A stretch of 64,000 nucleotides of DNA from Crambe crambe (GCA_963924555.1 OZ004586.1:2996501-3060500); one strand, 5' to 3'. Shown: positions 9,095-22,178, counted from the first letter of the stretch. Numbers and translations are program-made. Notes: generated by a model not told the origin, from the sequence alone.

Positions 9095-12000
9095 GAATGA
9101 AGTGAAGAATGAAGAATGGCGTGAAACATGGCGTGCTGTAAGTGCAATAGAACAGGACGGTGTAGAGGCTGTGCCTGCGTAAAGGCCGGTCACCGGTGTG
9201 TAGGCTGTTTGCCTAGCAAGTTGGGCAATTGCCAGAACACTGTCGGGAGCATTAGCAACACCTCTGCTCCTGCTGGAGTGTCAGTCAAACCACTGTATCT
9301 GTTACCACTGCACCTTCAACAACAATCCTACCTCAGCAGCCTTCATCCTCCACTCTTCATCTGCCGTCAGGGTCTAATGTTTCCTCACCATTGATACAGT
9401 CACAGTGTGGCAACCCGTCCCCTACTCCAGCTAACTCAATCAATTCCAACCTCGATTCATCTCAGAAAATCACTGCCTCTACTTCATTCATCTCATCCTC
9501 CTCTACAACCACATCAACTTCAGTCCTCTGCAATCCACCAGCTGATCAGGTGTGCTTTATTTGGGGTGAACTTGATGGGGCTACATTTTACAAACAAATC
9601 ACAGCCGCATATGAAGCAGTGATCCACTGGAGGCCAAATCTATTCATTCCTCCACGTGGTTCTGCGGGAAATAAGTTTATGAATGAACTGGCCAAATTGT
9701 TCCAGGCCTTCGGTGATGGATCCAGCCTGGGGTCCATTGCAATGAAAGCAGCCACAACAACAGCTTCTTTTGCAAAAACCAAGTAAGACCAGTAAATCCA
9801 AGGATCACATTCGTCATCTACAACGACGTCTTGATATGTGGCAGAAAGGTGATCTTGACACACTTCTACATGAGGGACAGAGTATACAAAAAAGGCTGAA
9901 GTCAAAAATCACTACCAGAAGTGAAGAATCCACAGCTCGTTCCTTTGGCAGACTCACGAAAGAGGGGAAAGTCCAGGCAGCCTTGAAACTCCTAACAAAA
10001 CAAAAAACCAGGAGGGATTTTAGATTTAAATGACAAAGTAAAGTGTGGTGATGATCAACAAACAGTTCGTGATATCTTGGCCAAGAAGCATCCACCTAAA
10101 GTTAATCCTCCAGCAGATGCTCTTCTCCCAAATCAAATGACTATTCCTCATGATATTGTGTTTGACAGTCTGGATGCAAACCTTATTCAAAGAGCTGCTA
10201 TAAGAACCAGTGGTGCAGCTGGTCTCTCTGGGCTTGATGCATTTGCCTGGCACCGTCTGTGCACCTCTTACAAATCTGCCTCCACCAATCTATGCAAGGC
10301 CATGGCAGCTGTGGGCCGGCTGCTGATTCGATGTCAATTGAAAGAATCCATAGGATGGCCTTTGAGATAATGCGCCGTGGGATCTCACCTATGCCAATGG
10401 GGCGAACTCCAGGGCATTTATCAAGAGGAATTAAACGGCAGGCAACGAAAGCAGATATAGATAGAGGATCAATAGGGGAGGTACAGATCCGGTGGCCCCC
10501 TACAGACATGTGCAGGACAGGTGGGAGGCTGTGAGGCAGCTATTCATGCAATGAAGAAGATATACCAGAACCCCGAGATTGAGGGCATTCTGCTGGTAGA
10601 TGCTGAAAATGCATTTAATCGCCTAAATAGATCTGCTGCTCTCCACAACATCAAGTGCCTGTGCCCTCAATTCAGAACCGTCCTGGCAACACCTACTCAG
10701 ATCCAGTTCGAATGGTGATCCCCGGCAGTGGTGAGATAAGTTCAAGTGAGGGTACCACTCAGGGTGATCCCTTGGCAATGGCCATGTATGCATTAGCAGT
10801 CACCCCGCTGATAGGTAAACTACATCACCTCGTGCCAACTTGCAAACAATGCAGACGATTCCACTGCAGCTGGCTCCATAGGAGATCTCAGGAAGTGGTG
10901 GGATGAGATCTCCATAGTAGGCCCAGGATATGGGTATTTTCCAAATGGCATTAAAACCCATCTCATTGTGAAAGCAGAATATGCGGAACAAGCCCATTCT
11001 CTCTTCTCTGGATCAGGCATTGAAGTGACATCAAGAGGCCACAGACATCTTGGAGCAGTAGTGGGATCAGCAGCCTTCAGGAAGAGTATGTAAGGAAGCG
11101 TGTTGATGAGTGGGTCAGTGAAATTCGATGCTTATCAAAAATCAGCCAAACACAGCCTCATGCAGCTTATTCAGCTTTTGTACATGGTCTAACGGGTCAC
11201 TGGTCTCACATAATGTGTACAATTCCTGACATCAGCCACTTACTAACCCCCCTAGAGAATGTCATCCATCAAGAATTTATACCCTCACTGTCTGGCAGAC
11301 CAGCCAGCTCTAGCTTGGAGAGGAAGATTTTTGCACTGCCAGCAAGATTGGGGGGATTAGGTCTCATGAATCCTGCTACTTGTTCAGACCGCACTTATCA
11401 GTTTTCAATTAAACTAACAACCCCATTGGTGGACTTAATAGTTTCTCAACAATTATCTGGTGAGGTAGATCTGGAGAATACACTATCAGCCAAGAAAGAA
11501 ATCAAAGAGCTGACTAGACTATCTGCCATTCAACAGGCAAGTGATGTTGATGAGATTTTGGATCAGCACCAAAAAAGACTCGTGACCTTGTGCAGGGATA
11601 AAGGGTCGTCCATCTGGCTCACCTCCTTACCCATTGAGGAACATGGTTTCCACCTACATAAAGGGGAATTTAGGGATGCACTTTGTTTGCGATATGGATG
11701 GACCATCCCCAACACTCCTCAATTCTGTATCTGCGGAAACAAATTTGAAATTGACCATGCTCTAAGCTGCAAGAGAGGTGGCTTCATGATCCAGAGGCAC
11801 AATGAACTTCGTGACTTTACAGCTACCCTCCTAACTGAAGTGTGTCATAATGTATCCACAGAACCCCCACTCCAACCATTGCAAGGAGAAATTTTCAATT
11901 ATCGAACTGCTAACACCGACTCTGAAGTGAGGCTTGATATTAAAGCTAGAGGATTCTGGAACCGAGGCCAGGATGCATACTTTGACGTTAGGGTTTTCAA

Positions 12001-12460
12001 CCCAAATGCTCCTAGCTATCGCTCCCAGGATCTGACACATTTATATCGAAGAAATGAACAAGAAAAGAAGAGAGAGTACAACTAGAGAGTCCAGGAAGTA
12101 GAGGCCGGTGTGTTCACCCCCCTCGTTTCTCAACCTCAGGTGGCATGGGGAAAGAGAGTAGTGTGTTCTACAAGAGATTAGCTGATTTTTTATCTACGAA
12201 AAGAGACATGCCATACTCAAGGACAATGGGATGGCTTCGATGCCGCCTCAATTTTGCCCTACTACGCTCTGCCATTTTATGCATAAGGGGTTCTAGATCA
12301 ACAAGAAAAAATCCACTTCTCGAGACTGACATTAATCTTGCCTCAGCGGAGAGCAGACTATCACCAGACCCTGATTGACTATTGTGTTTTGTTTTTATAA
12401 CCTTACATTCTCATCATCCTTATATTCCCTTTGCCATCAAAAAAAAAAAAAAAAAAAAAA
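9095..12460 (+). mobile_element. Non-LTR (poly-A) retrotransposon, 3.4 kb, target duplication intact
   Basis: The element has a 33-bp leader, one long but broken coding region (9128-12378) and a 3' poly(A) run (about 12439-12460). It is flanked by an exact 11-bp duplication. No LTRs are seen. The coding region has a Cys-rich N-terminus, a reverse transcriptase and a C-terminal zinc/nuclease-like region. This plan fits non-LTR elements that use a restriction-like endonuclease, but I cannot name the clade. Confidence 0.8.
9128..12378 (+). pseudogene. Reverse transcriptase polyprotein of the retrotransposon, several frame breaks
   Basis: It starts MACCKCNRTGRCRGCACVK, a Cys-rich cluster of about 35 residues. 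A linker rich in Ser/Thr/Pro follows, then a conserved block (WGELDGATFYK, KPSKTSKSKDHI, EGQSIQKRL). The reverse transcriptase includes the GTTQGDPLAMAM motif (about 10755) and a NADDS catalytic box (about 10850), then a thumb-like region with LPARLGGLGLMNPAT. The C-terminus (11213-12085) has a CxCG...H...C zinc motif and RLDIKARGFW...YFDVRV, which resembles a PD-(D/E)xK nuclease core. Frame shifts near 9390, 9780, 10040, 10700 and 11080, plus an inverted stretch at about 10320-10495, show the copy is dead. Motif order fits single-ORF elements with a C-terminal endonuclease. Confidence 0.7.
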
Positions 12461-12471
12461 ATTTCGGGACA

Positions 12472-13440
12472 CGTACATACATACGTACCGTACGTACGCC
12501 TGGGGCATTTTGGCGTGGGCGTTTTGCGTGTCGAGCCTACATAGAGAGTGCTACTGCACTCTCTGATTAACCCTTTGGCTTCCAAAACCGTGCATTTTTG
12601 CACATCCAGTTATCCGGGAGAAAAACGGGAAATATCCTGCTGATGAATATTCATTGTCGGCATGTCGGCACTATCAGTAAATAGAGATCTCAGTGAACAA
12701 TAGAAAGATCGATAAGCGCTTTGATTCAAGTGCTTTTGCTTTGAAGAAGCTTTGATGTTTGCTTTCATCACTCTTTTTTTTTTTTTTTTTTTTTTTAAGG
12801 AATGACTAGACATGCATGCCTCTACTTGCCTACGTAGCCTATAGTTGTTTGGAGGTCTTAGCAGGAGAAGAAGCGGTGGAAAGGAGTGGCTCGTGCAGCT
12901 CGAGCTGCAAGTCAGGTTGCCATGGGGAGCATTGATGACGTAAGATTGGCCGTCCAATTTGCCACTGGTGTGTCGATCCTTTCTCGAGAGGAGAAGACAG
13001 CACTACTGAAGGTAAAGGGTTACAGCTGATTCAATCAGTGAGTTTCTGCTCCATGGAAACTCCAAAGATCTCCATTCACAGCCATCTTGATTACATTGTC
13101 TTATGCTTGCACCTGTATTGATCACCTAGCTAGTACACAAGTCCTCATTGCCTCTGCATGTATAGATGCATGTATATACCATGGTCATTTAGAGTATATA
13201 GTATTAACTTACCACATCATGTCTTAACTGCTTATTTGATGTGAATGTTTGTGTGTGAGATATTATTGTGCAGCACCTAGCTACGTAGCTACTTTTATAA
13301 AACTGCATGCCAATCAATCAATCATCTACCCTAACAGGAAGTCATTATGGCTAACACATCCTGTGGTTATACATGTATACATGTGTCATTCTGTAGCTAC
13401 TAGCTAATAGTTTGAGTGGTCTTAAGTCTTAAGTGGTTTT
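12472..13440. other. Intergenic, no gene seen
   Basis: It holds a copy of the AGAGAGTGC hairpin (about 12543-12565), a poly(T) run (12774-12796) and sequence near 13270-13400 that is similar to 44880-44950 downstream of another receptor copy. That suggests the duplicated unit extended beyond the coding region. Confidence 0.5.
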
Positions 13441-13449
13441 AAGTGGTCT

Positions 13450-13600
13450 TGGGAGTGGTGATCTGATTTTTAGCTACTAAAGTAGGGTGTGGTTTTATGC
13501 AATATAGCTATAGTCTCATTCTACAACACTTGCTTCAGTATATTCTATACCCAGTTAGTTAGTTAGTAGGCTACTTCCCTCTCACACCAGGCAGAGGACC
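13450..13600 (+). promoter_or_regulatory. Shared upstream block (class 1) of phosphatase receptor gene
   Basis: About 150 bp upstream of the ATG are conserved between genes at 13601, 22590, 26293 and 29231, including GTGTGGTTTTATG, CTCATTCTACAACACTT and GAGTTAGTTAG.AGGCTAC close to the start codon. This is likely core promoter plus 5' UTR. No canonical TATA box stands out. Confidence 0.5.
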
Positions 13601-16600
13601 ATGTTGAAGAGCAGTGTGCTAGTCACAGTACTAATGATGTTGCTATGTCTAGTATCAACTCTCATCATATCAGTGCAAAGTCAAGCTGGTGAGTGCACAG
13701 GCTGCCATGAGTAGCTGAATGATTAAAATAATAGTGTCTCTAACTTACTAACAAGAGTAAGTTACATAAAAAGACACAGTTTTAAAAGAGGAAAACTGAC
13801 AGTGTGGGGTTTGATATTCATGCAGGACAAGCTTCTACTAACCTCATGGTTAGACAAGTTGACATAGATAAAGTTAGAGTCTCGTGGACACCACCACCCA
13901 ATCCTCCTAGAAATGGATACAGAATAACAACAGATACAGACTTCGGTGCTGGCATATCAGTAGCATCTACAGCATCTAGTCATCAAGTAGCACAGCAACC
14001 TGGTACTACAGCTAATTATTATCTGGTTACACTCTATGGGATTGTAACAGTAGTAGGACCTGTGAGATTCACTGTAAGAGGTGAGGAAATGTGTACATAA
14101 TTAACTCAATAATTACAATGACAGTAACTACATCATCTTAATTACAACTGTCTTCAAGCAGATTTTACTACACCAATAAATATCACTTCATCATCACTAA
14201 CTTCCACATCTGTGACCATATCCTGGACCCAGCCTCGATCAATTCTCCCAATGGATGTGTATAGAGTAGAACTGAGACGAGTAACTGGTGCAAGGCAGTT
14301 ATGTCAAGAAGTTGAGGATTACAAGTCCAAGATGACCACTAGGGGTGTTTCTACTCTATCACTATATTTTTCTAGCCTACAAGAATTCAGTATTTACCAA
14401 GTAATAATACTTGTTATAACAAGTGGATTTAATGCTACTCTGACACCAACTGTAGAGTTCACTACAAAGGCAGCTGGTATGGACATAACACTATGTACAT
14501 GTAGCTATTAATAATGCTAATGGTTTACTATACTGTAGCACCTACTGCTCCCCCACACATCATAAACTTTCCCTCTACCACCTCCAGAAGTGTTAGTGTG
14601 TCCTGGACACAAATCAGATGCATTGAACGCAATGGTCCAATCATTAAATACACAGTAGAATTCCGAAAAGTGGGAGGGCCTCTGATCTCTGGTGTGGTGG
14701 TGAATAGGACCTTCACAGTTAGTGGACTCTCTCCTTACACAAACTACACCTTCAGAGTTGCTGGAGTCAATGACAATGGCACTGGACCCTTTTCAAATGT
14801 AACCAGTATTCAGACAGAAGAAGAAAGTAAGTAGGGCAATATGCAACATTTGACAGTGAGTAAGTGAGCAAGAGCCTGAATTCAGTTTGATGCTTCAAGC
14901 GGAGCGTGCGCATTGTACTATGCATGATGTAGGGCATCATCTGAGATTCAGTTTGCTCACAGTGATTCCAGAAGCTAGACCTGCTCTATCTTAGAGATCA
15001 ATCAATAGCTACATGAACATGTAACTCATATCCAGCAGTAGCTTAATAAATGCACTAACTACTCAAATACTAAATGAGCCAGTTGGCTATGTTCACTGTT
15101 ATCACCGTTGATTTTTTATAGCTCTATGGAGATTTATATGTGGAAAATGGCAAATCTGTATCTGTTCACTCACACCAGCGGGTAGGCCTTGTTATAAGTT
15201 AGCTAGTGATACCTCAAGCGTTTCTATAACTGTCAGGCAGCGCAGGCCAGGCAAAGTTTTAGGAAATGTATGGCTTCAGGAATCACTAGTTTCACTCACT
15301 GAATTATACGTAGCTATAGCATTAACTTCTAATAATAATATTATGTGTAGCTCCTGGTCCTGTGTCTATCCTCTCTGGTACTCCTAAATTCACTTCCATT
15401 GTACTCACTTGGAGTTCTCCTCAAGAACCTAATGGAGTCATCATCAGTTATGAAATCACTTACACAGTTAATGGTAACAATTCTTTCAGAGTCAACACTT
15501 CAAAATTGAGCACTACATTCACTATCCCATCATTGACTCCACAAACAAGAGTCTCTGCTATTACAGTCACTGCTTACACAAGAACAGGTCGAGGAGAACC
15601 TGCTGATTTGCCTGATCATAATACACTTGAGATACGTACGTGAGTTATTGCCCTTGCATGCCTAGCTCATTATTGTTCATCAATGCCACTTGCAGCTGTA
15701 GTGATGAACGTCATGGTGGAGATGTTGTCTAATACTTCAGTTAATGTTTCATGGGAAAGTATTGACACTTCAGAGCTCACAATAAGCTACAGAGTCTACT
15801 ATAATCAACCTGGAAATATGGATGTCTTTGTCAATGCTTCTAACAACTCTATTGTTATTAATGATCTGAAAAGTAAAGTGGAATACTTATTTTATGTGGT
15901 GGTTGTTGCTGAAGTTGATGGACAGACATTTACTGGACAGAGATCAATGACTGTAATGATTGGAGCTGTCTCAACTGAATGTATGTATGTTACTTACTGA
16001 ACTGCTTCATAGTAATAATGTAATGTTCTTAACTTGTGTAGTTTCTACATTGGCAATATCTACATCAACATCACCACCTGCTGGCAATGCAACAGCTGGA
16101 ATCATAGTAGGAGTAATACTCCTGATCATTAGCATTGCCATAGTAACTATACTGGCAATATTCCTAGGATTTTGGTTTAAAAGGTAAACTAGCCAGCTAC
16201 AATGATGGTACAATAATTGGGATGAAAATTTTCGTAGAAGACAAGATGGAAAATCTGACAAGAGTATTGCAGTAGTAGGATACACAAAGCCAAAACCAAA
16301 TAATTATTGTAACCATACTGGAGCATACTTCAGGTAATGAAGGGGTTAAAAGTTAATTGATAGCCATGAAAATAGCTAATTATTGCCTACAGGACCAGAG
16401 ATCGAAGATTTTCCTGTGGATAGAGTCTTAGTTGAAGGTGAAGGTGTGTCATTCAAGGTGGTAGTAAGGGGAGACCCAGAACCAACACTCACCTGGTACC
16501 ATGAAGGAAATGAATTGATATCTGATTACTCCCTTGAGATCCAACTTGACGGCACTCTAGTGATAGCCTCAGCTGAGCTCAGACACAATGGAGTGTATAA

Positions 16601-19600
16601 GTTATTGGCAAGGAACAGTAATGGTACAGCCGAAAGAGAGCTCAGCCTTACTGTTCAACAGGAAGGTGAAGAGATAAATGCTCCCTCAAAAGAGAATATA
16701 GAGGTTAACTTCACAGCTATACCAGTGGCTGACTTTGGGGATTATGTGGCAAAGAATCATTCCCAGTCAGATGCAGGGTTTCGAAATCTGTATGCAGTAA
16801 GTTCAGAGTGATTATACGTAAGTAACTGATTATACATTGTTGTCAGTCACATGAAATTGCACATGCACACTCTTAGTCTGAATTGCTTAGATTTCTGGAT
16901 CAATTTTGATGAATATACACTGTCAATCTTAGAGTCTTGATAGTGGTGATGAGCATCCTAAAACTGTTGGACTCTGCAAAGAAAATAAGAAACTGAATCG
17001 ATTTGCTAATATCACTGTGTGTAAGTGGTTAATTATTAGCTATATATAATATCATTATTGTTTAATTTATGTAGATGATCATAATCGTATAACACTCAAT
17101 CCCCTACCAGAATATGAAGACTGTCAGAGAGAATTCATCAATGCCTGCTATGTCGATGTATGTATTTAAAGAAATTCTTACAGTTGAACCTCCAAATAAT
17201 GGACACACTTGGGACCCCATTGTGAAGAGGTTGTCCTCTTTGGAGGATATTAATAGAGTGTATAATTATATAAAGGTTTATTTTTAGTTTATCCTTTATT
17301 GAGGGATCCGTCCTCTTTCGGTGTGTCCTCCATTGGAGATTCCATTGTAATCCATGCATAATATGTGATCCTAGCAATAATTATGTCAAGTGATTGTTTT
17401 TTGTTATTGATTTCATTGTAGGGGTATTCACAGCTACGAAGATTCATAACAACTCAAGGTATGTACATATACTCAACAAATACATTAATTTTCATGATGA
17501 TAGTTGATTAATTTTACTTTAAAGCAACATTTCTGGGAACCATGACAAACTAATAATACGTATGTAATTTGATCCCAATAAATAAACAGTCCCTTGCTCT
17601 GTGCATAGGAATTCATTTTGTACTCATGCTTGACCCAAAACATAGCTATGTAGGTATGAAACTTTATGTAAGCAGAACATAATTACTATCAACAAGGAAC
17701 AAATGTATCAAGATCATGTATGGTTGGAATTTACAGATTATTGTACTGGCTTATTCATTTATCTCCATGCACATTATTAAAGTGGCATTATGAACTCATA
17801 ATTCTTAACTTTAAGATGATTAGTTACAAGATTCACTGGCTACATAATCTCCACTGTATTATAAATGATTGTGTATTTATACATAGGTCCTAAAGATCGC
17901 ACTCTTGTTGATTTTTGGCGACTCGTTTGGCAGGAGAGACCTCTAACCATTGTCATGGTAACCAACATCAAGGAAGGCAACAAGGTCAAGTGCCAACAGT
18001 ACTGGCCAGACAGTGGAAGCAAGCACTTTGGCCACTTCAAGGTCACCCTTGTGGAATACCAGGTGTTTGCTGACTATGTCATCAGGACACTTCAAGTTAC
18101 TGTGAGGCATGCTATTATCTCATACATACAAATTAACATGGTCTTTCTATGCAGTTAGAAGGCAGTTCTGCAAGTCGTCCTTGGAAACTGAAGCAATTTC
18201 ACTTCACATCCTGGCCTGACCATGGAGTGCCTGAATATGCCACTTCAATGTTGTCTTTTCATCGCAGGATCCTCTCACAGCACAGGAGTAGCAAAGGCCC
18301 AATGATAGTCCATTGCAGGTGAGAGATACATGCATGACTAGCTAGCAATTTTCTGTGCAAACTGAAACTATCACAACCTATAATTGCTACTTTAAAAAAG
18401 TGTACTTTACCTATACATAGGCTCTATTCAGTGTTCCAATTTATTTCGCTAATTGCATATGCTGGTACTTGAGATAACCCACAAAGCAAACCTCCATTAG
18501 TGTCCATGAAGTCACAATAATCATCGTATGATTTTTAGAAAGCACACTGTTTACTTCACTATAGCTAAGAGTATAAACATAAACACATGTAGGGGTACTT
18601 AGTATTGCCTTCAATGGTAAATGGTTGACCAGTGAATCTCAATTATAACTATAGCAAGCGCATAGCTAATATGTATAGGCATGCACCTCACCATAGGGCA
18701 AAGGTAGGTCATGTCAGGCAGTTGAAAGAGATGTGTATGAACTATAGCACATCTAAGGAATGATATCATCATTAGCTATCTCATAATTATACTTAATCAA
18801 TTTTCTAATTTTGTTATCTGCATTGCATGCACACAGTGCTGGTGTTGGACGTACTGGTACTTTCATTTGCATTGACAATGTCCTGGAGCAGATCAAGAAG
18901 GAAAACAAAGTGGACATTGCAGGGACCATCAATAAGTTGAGGCATCAGCGCATGAAGATGGTCCAGACTCCAGTAAGTAAGGATACCATCCTCATAATGG
19001 AGCTTCTAGTATTGAACGGAATTCATTCATTATGCCACAAGACCTATTAGAGGTTTCAAGTCAACACAGGGTCACGTTATTATCTCACAAGAGCCAGTAT
19101 TCATAGCTACTTAAGGATCCTTATTAGCTTTCCTTGGTATCAACTTGTGCATGCCTATGCAAGTGACATGGTCATATGGGACATTTGGTGGCCGTGGTTA
19201 ATGGGCATTCTTTCAGAGCACACAATATGTATATATCTCATGGATGCACCCCTTTGCTTGTAAGATCAGTCATAATAGTTCTGATTCTACTGCACAAGTA
19301 GCTAGTAGTTTACAAGGGCCACAGAAATTCATAACATAGTTATACTCAATATACAGTAAACAGCAGCTGCTCCTGCAGTTGTGTAAACCATAACAAAAGC
19401 TCTCCCCCAACCTTCCAGCATAACCAGCAATCGACTATTATTGATCTGTGCTTGTTCAATATTTCTTATGATCATACCTTAACTGATCTACATAGGAGCA
19501 GTACATCTTCATCCATGATGCCATCTTGGAGTCAGTGATGTGTGGGGACACTGAGATAAACAGTAGTAACCTCAGGGCTGCTTTGAACAAGTTAAACAAA

Positions 19601-21761
19601 CGGAGTGGGAGAGATCAAACAACAAACATGGCCACACAATTCAAGGTAATGCTCTATACAATAACAGAGGAATCTCAAAATAATGGACACTCAGCATTTG
19701 TAGCCTGAGAGACTGTCTTTATTTGGAGGTCATTAAGGTATTTTAAGTTGAGAGGTTTGTCCTCTTTCAGAGTGTCCTTTATCAAAGGTTCCACTGTAAT
19801 CACAAGATTCACATACAATAAATTCAATGATAAAGAATTTTAATATAATTATCACTGTATCAGGTATTGGATCTCGTATCTCCTAAACAGAGTGATGCCA
19901 TATGCACTGCTGCACTTCAGCATCCTGATAAAAACCGCTCCATGGAATTCCTGCCATGTAAGAATAAGAATAGTAGCTACACTGGGACTCCACTTCAATT
20001 TAAGTTCTTAAAATTGGATCCAATCCCAAAAAGAAGGTCAAGTCATGATCCCTCTGATGAATTCTGATATTGCATCATTATTTGCAGCTGATAAGCACCG
20101 TATGATTTTGAGTGGAGAGTATCCTGACTACATACATGCTGTTGCTGCCAATGTAAGCTCATTAGGGCAAGTAGAGTGAGAGAATTATTACTGTACCATA
20201 TTTTTGTATGCTACATTAATTTTGTCCTAACATTGTTAATCACATCTTCACATCTCACAGACACATAAGGTCGCTAAGGATTGAGGGAGTTTTCTACAAT
20301 AATAATTTTTCATGCTACATTAATTTCATCCTAGCACTGTTAAATTCACCATATTTCAGCTTAGACATAATTATATTCATATAGGCCTATAAGCAAAAGA
20401 AAGCTTATGTAATAGCAGAGGGTCCAATGTCCTCCACCATCAGAAACATGTGGAAAGTCATCTGTGATAGGAAGTGTGGAGCAGTCATCATGTTGTCTGA
20501 CCTTACTGAGAATGGAATGGTGTGTTTATACAATGTTTACATTACGCAACAAGCTACATTTACGCAACAGGCTAAAATAAACAATAATTCAGTCTTTTAA
20601 TGATAATAAACAGTAATAATGACCTTCCCATGCAAGGTTGGTCTGTATGATTAAGGGAAGTGAGACTTACAGCACTGGCATAAGTATAGGATCAGCTAGG
20701 GGTTACGGAACTGCTCCTTACCAAGATAGTTATAGCTAAGTAACACAATCCTTCTGAAACCAAGGTTGACTTGTTATATTATAGTGATGGCAATGGCTTG
20801 CACTAGCTACTATAAAAGTGTGTAGCTAGAACTTTTATAACTAAATGGATATGTATGATGACATTAATACAGGAGAGTAGTTGCCAGTACTGGCCAGTAG
20901 AGGGACAAGTGGCTCAGTTTGGGGAATTCACAGTGGAATTGATCGGTCAAGAGGATTTGAGTGGGTTCACTATTAGAACACTTGAGATCCAACAGAGCAA
21001 GGTACATATAGGGTTGAACTACATACTGAATTAACATACGAGATTATTCCATTACTATAGGCCAACAAGACCCATCATGTGACTCAATTCCACATCACTT
21101 GCTGGAGACCAGATGGAGTGTGTTCCAACCTCAAGAGTGTGGTGGATGTTGTGGAGGAGCTTTCCAAAATACAAAGGAAGACGGGAAACAAACCTGTATT
21201 CATACACTGCAGGTATACTCACATAACTAGCTATTGTATCACTTACCATGAATCCTTTCCTTGGCATTAATTGTATGTCAAATTGGTAAGGGATCATCGA
21301 TGGTGTACAGTTATAGGATGCAGTTTATTCTTGTGACCAACATTGGGAAGTAACTTATTTTTACGATGACCATTGGGTATTATATGATATTTCATTATCA
21401 CAACAGACATTGGATAAACTGAAGATGCTTGCCCAAAATATAATGAACATTCCTTCTACACTGCTATTTTTTTCTAGTGACACAGTGACCAGGAGTGGAA
21501 TGTTCTGTGCTATAGCCACCATCATTGACCGATGCAAGACAGAGGGAGTGGTAGATGTCTTCCAAGTGGTCAAGGCACTTCGTGTCCAGAAACCTGGAGC
21601 TGTGCCTACTCTGGTGAGTTCCTTTGTGTCATCTATACTATGCAAGTAACTGGCCTGAAATACAATCATTCATTATGCAGGCAAATTACAAGACGTTATT
21701 CGATGCCACACTTGTATTCTTGGACTCATTTGATACTTATGCCAACTTTCAAAACATTTAG
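13601..21761 (+). CDS. Receptor-type tyrosine phosphatase with five FN3 and a cytoplasmic Ig domain (copy 1)
   Basis: Single-pass membrane receptor removing phosphate from tyrosines. Exons: 13601-13688 (signal peptide), FN3 at 13826-14080, 14162-14476, 14539-14826, 15351-15635 and 15696-15980, membrane helix 16042-16183, 16238-16333, Ig 16393-16796, then 16933-17020, 17075-17157, 17422-17458, 17887-18101, 18155-18318, 18837-18972, 19496-19645 (D1), 19864-19957, 20088-20152, 20385-20519, 20873-21001, 21061-21212, 21478-21613, 21681-21761 (D2). D1 keeps [17 protein letters not shown] and the QTPEQY loop, so it is probably active. D2 has WRPDG and [10 protein letters not shown] and is probably regulatory. 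The Ig lies after the helix and lacks both usual cysteines. Exon 8 carries 4 extra bases near 16304 compared with the 59107-59198 paralogue, which shifts the frame; the total is 3823 nt, not divisible by three. It is either a recent null allele or an assembly error. Confidence 0.85.
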
Positions 21762-22178
21762 CTAATGCATTTAGCTCATGTAACTAGCTAGCTACAGTAT
21801 ACATTTTGTTTGTTTGTTTGTTGTAAAGGTAATGAATTGATTAAGGATCCCATGTGAGGTGACGATGCTGTTATGTATTTATCAGGGACATTAGAGATGT
21901 TGAGGCCAGTGAGACTATAACCTCACCACTTTGTGGGAACAATTATAATAATCCAAAATTCCCCTCTAATTGCACCAGATTGAATCTAAAATCTTCCAGG
22001 GTGGCATGCTCCAAGACCTCCTAGATGGTGTGCTTAGCATGCTGTCATTGCTGTGTGATCACAATAATAATATGGCCTCACCTCTTCAATTTTGCCACTG
22101 AATAGATGTTACGGCAGAGTTTTATCTAACTTCTCACCACTTATAATGTTTAGCTATAGCTAAACTTAACTTAAATGC
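21762..22178. other. 3' flank of phosphatase receptor copy 1, duplicated at 37822-38239
   Basis: No gene. The sequence (TTTGTTTGTTTGTTG, then CACTTTGTGGG and CCCCTCTAATTGCACCAGATT) is nearly the same as the 3' flank of the copy ending at 37821, so both belong to one duplicated unit. Confidence 0.65.

Noticed and set aside
10198..10509. Minus-strand frame with a reverse transcriptase motif as a separate gene
   Set aside because: Its motif fills the gap in the plus-strand polyprotein, so it is an inverted piece of that gene, not an independent one.
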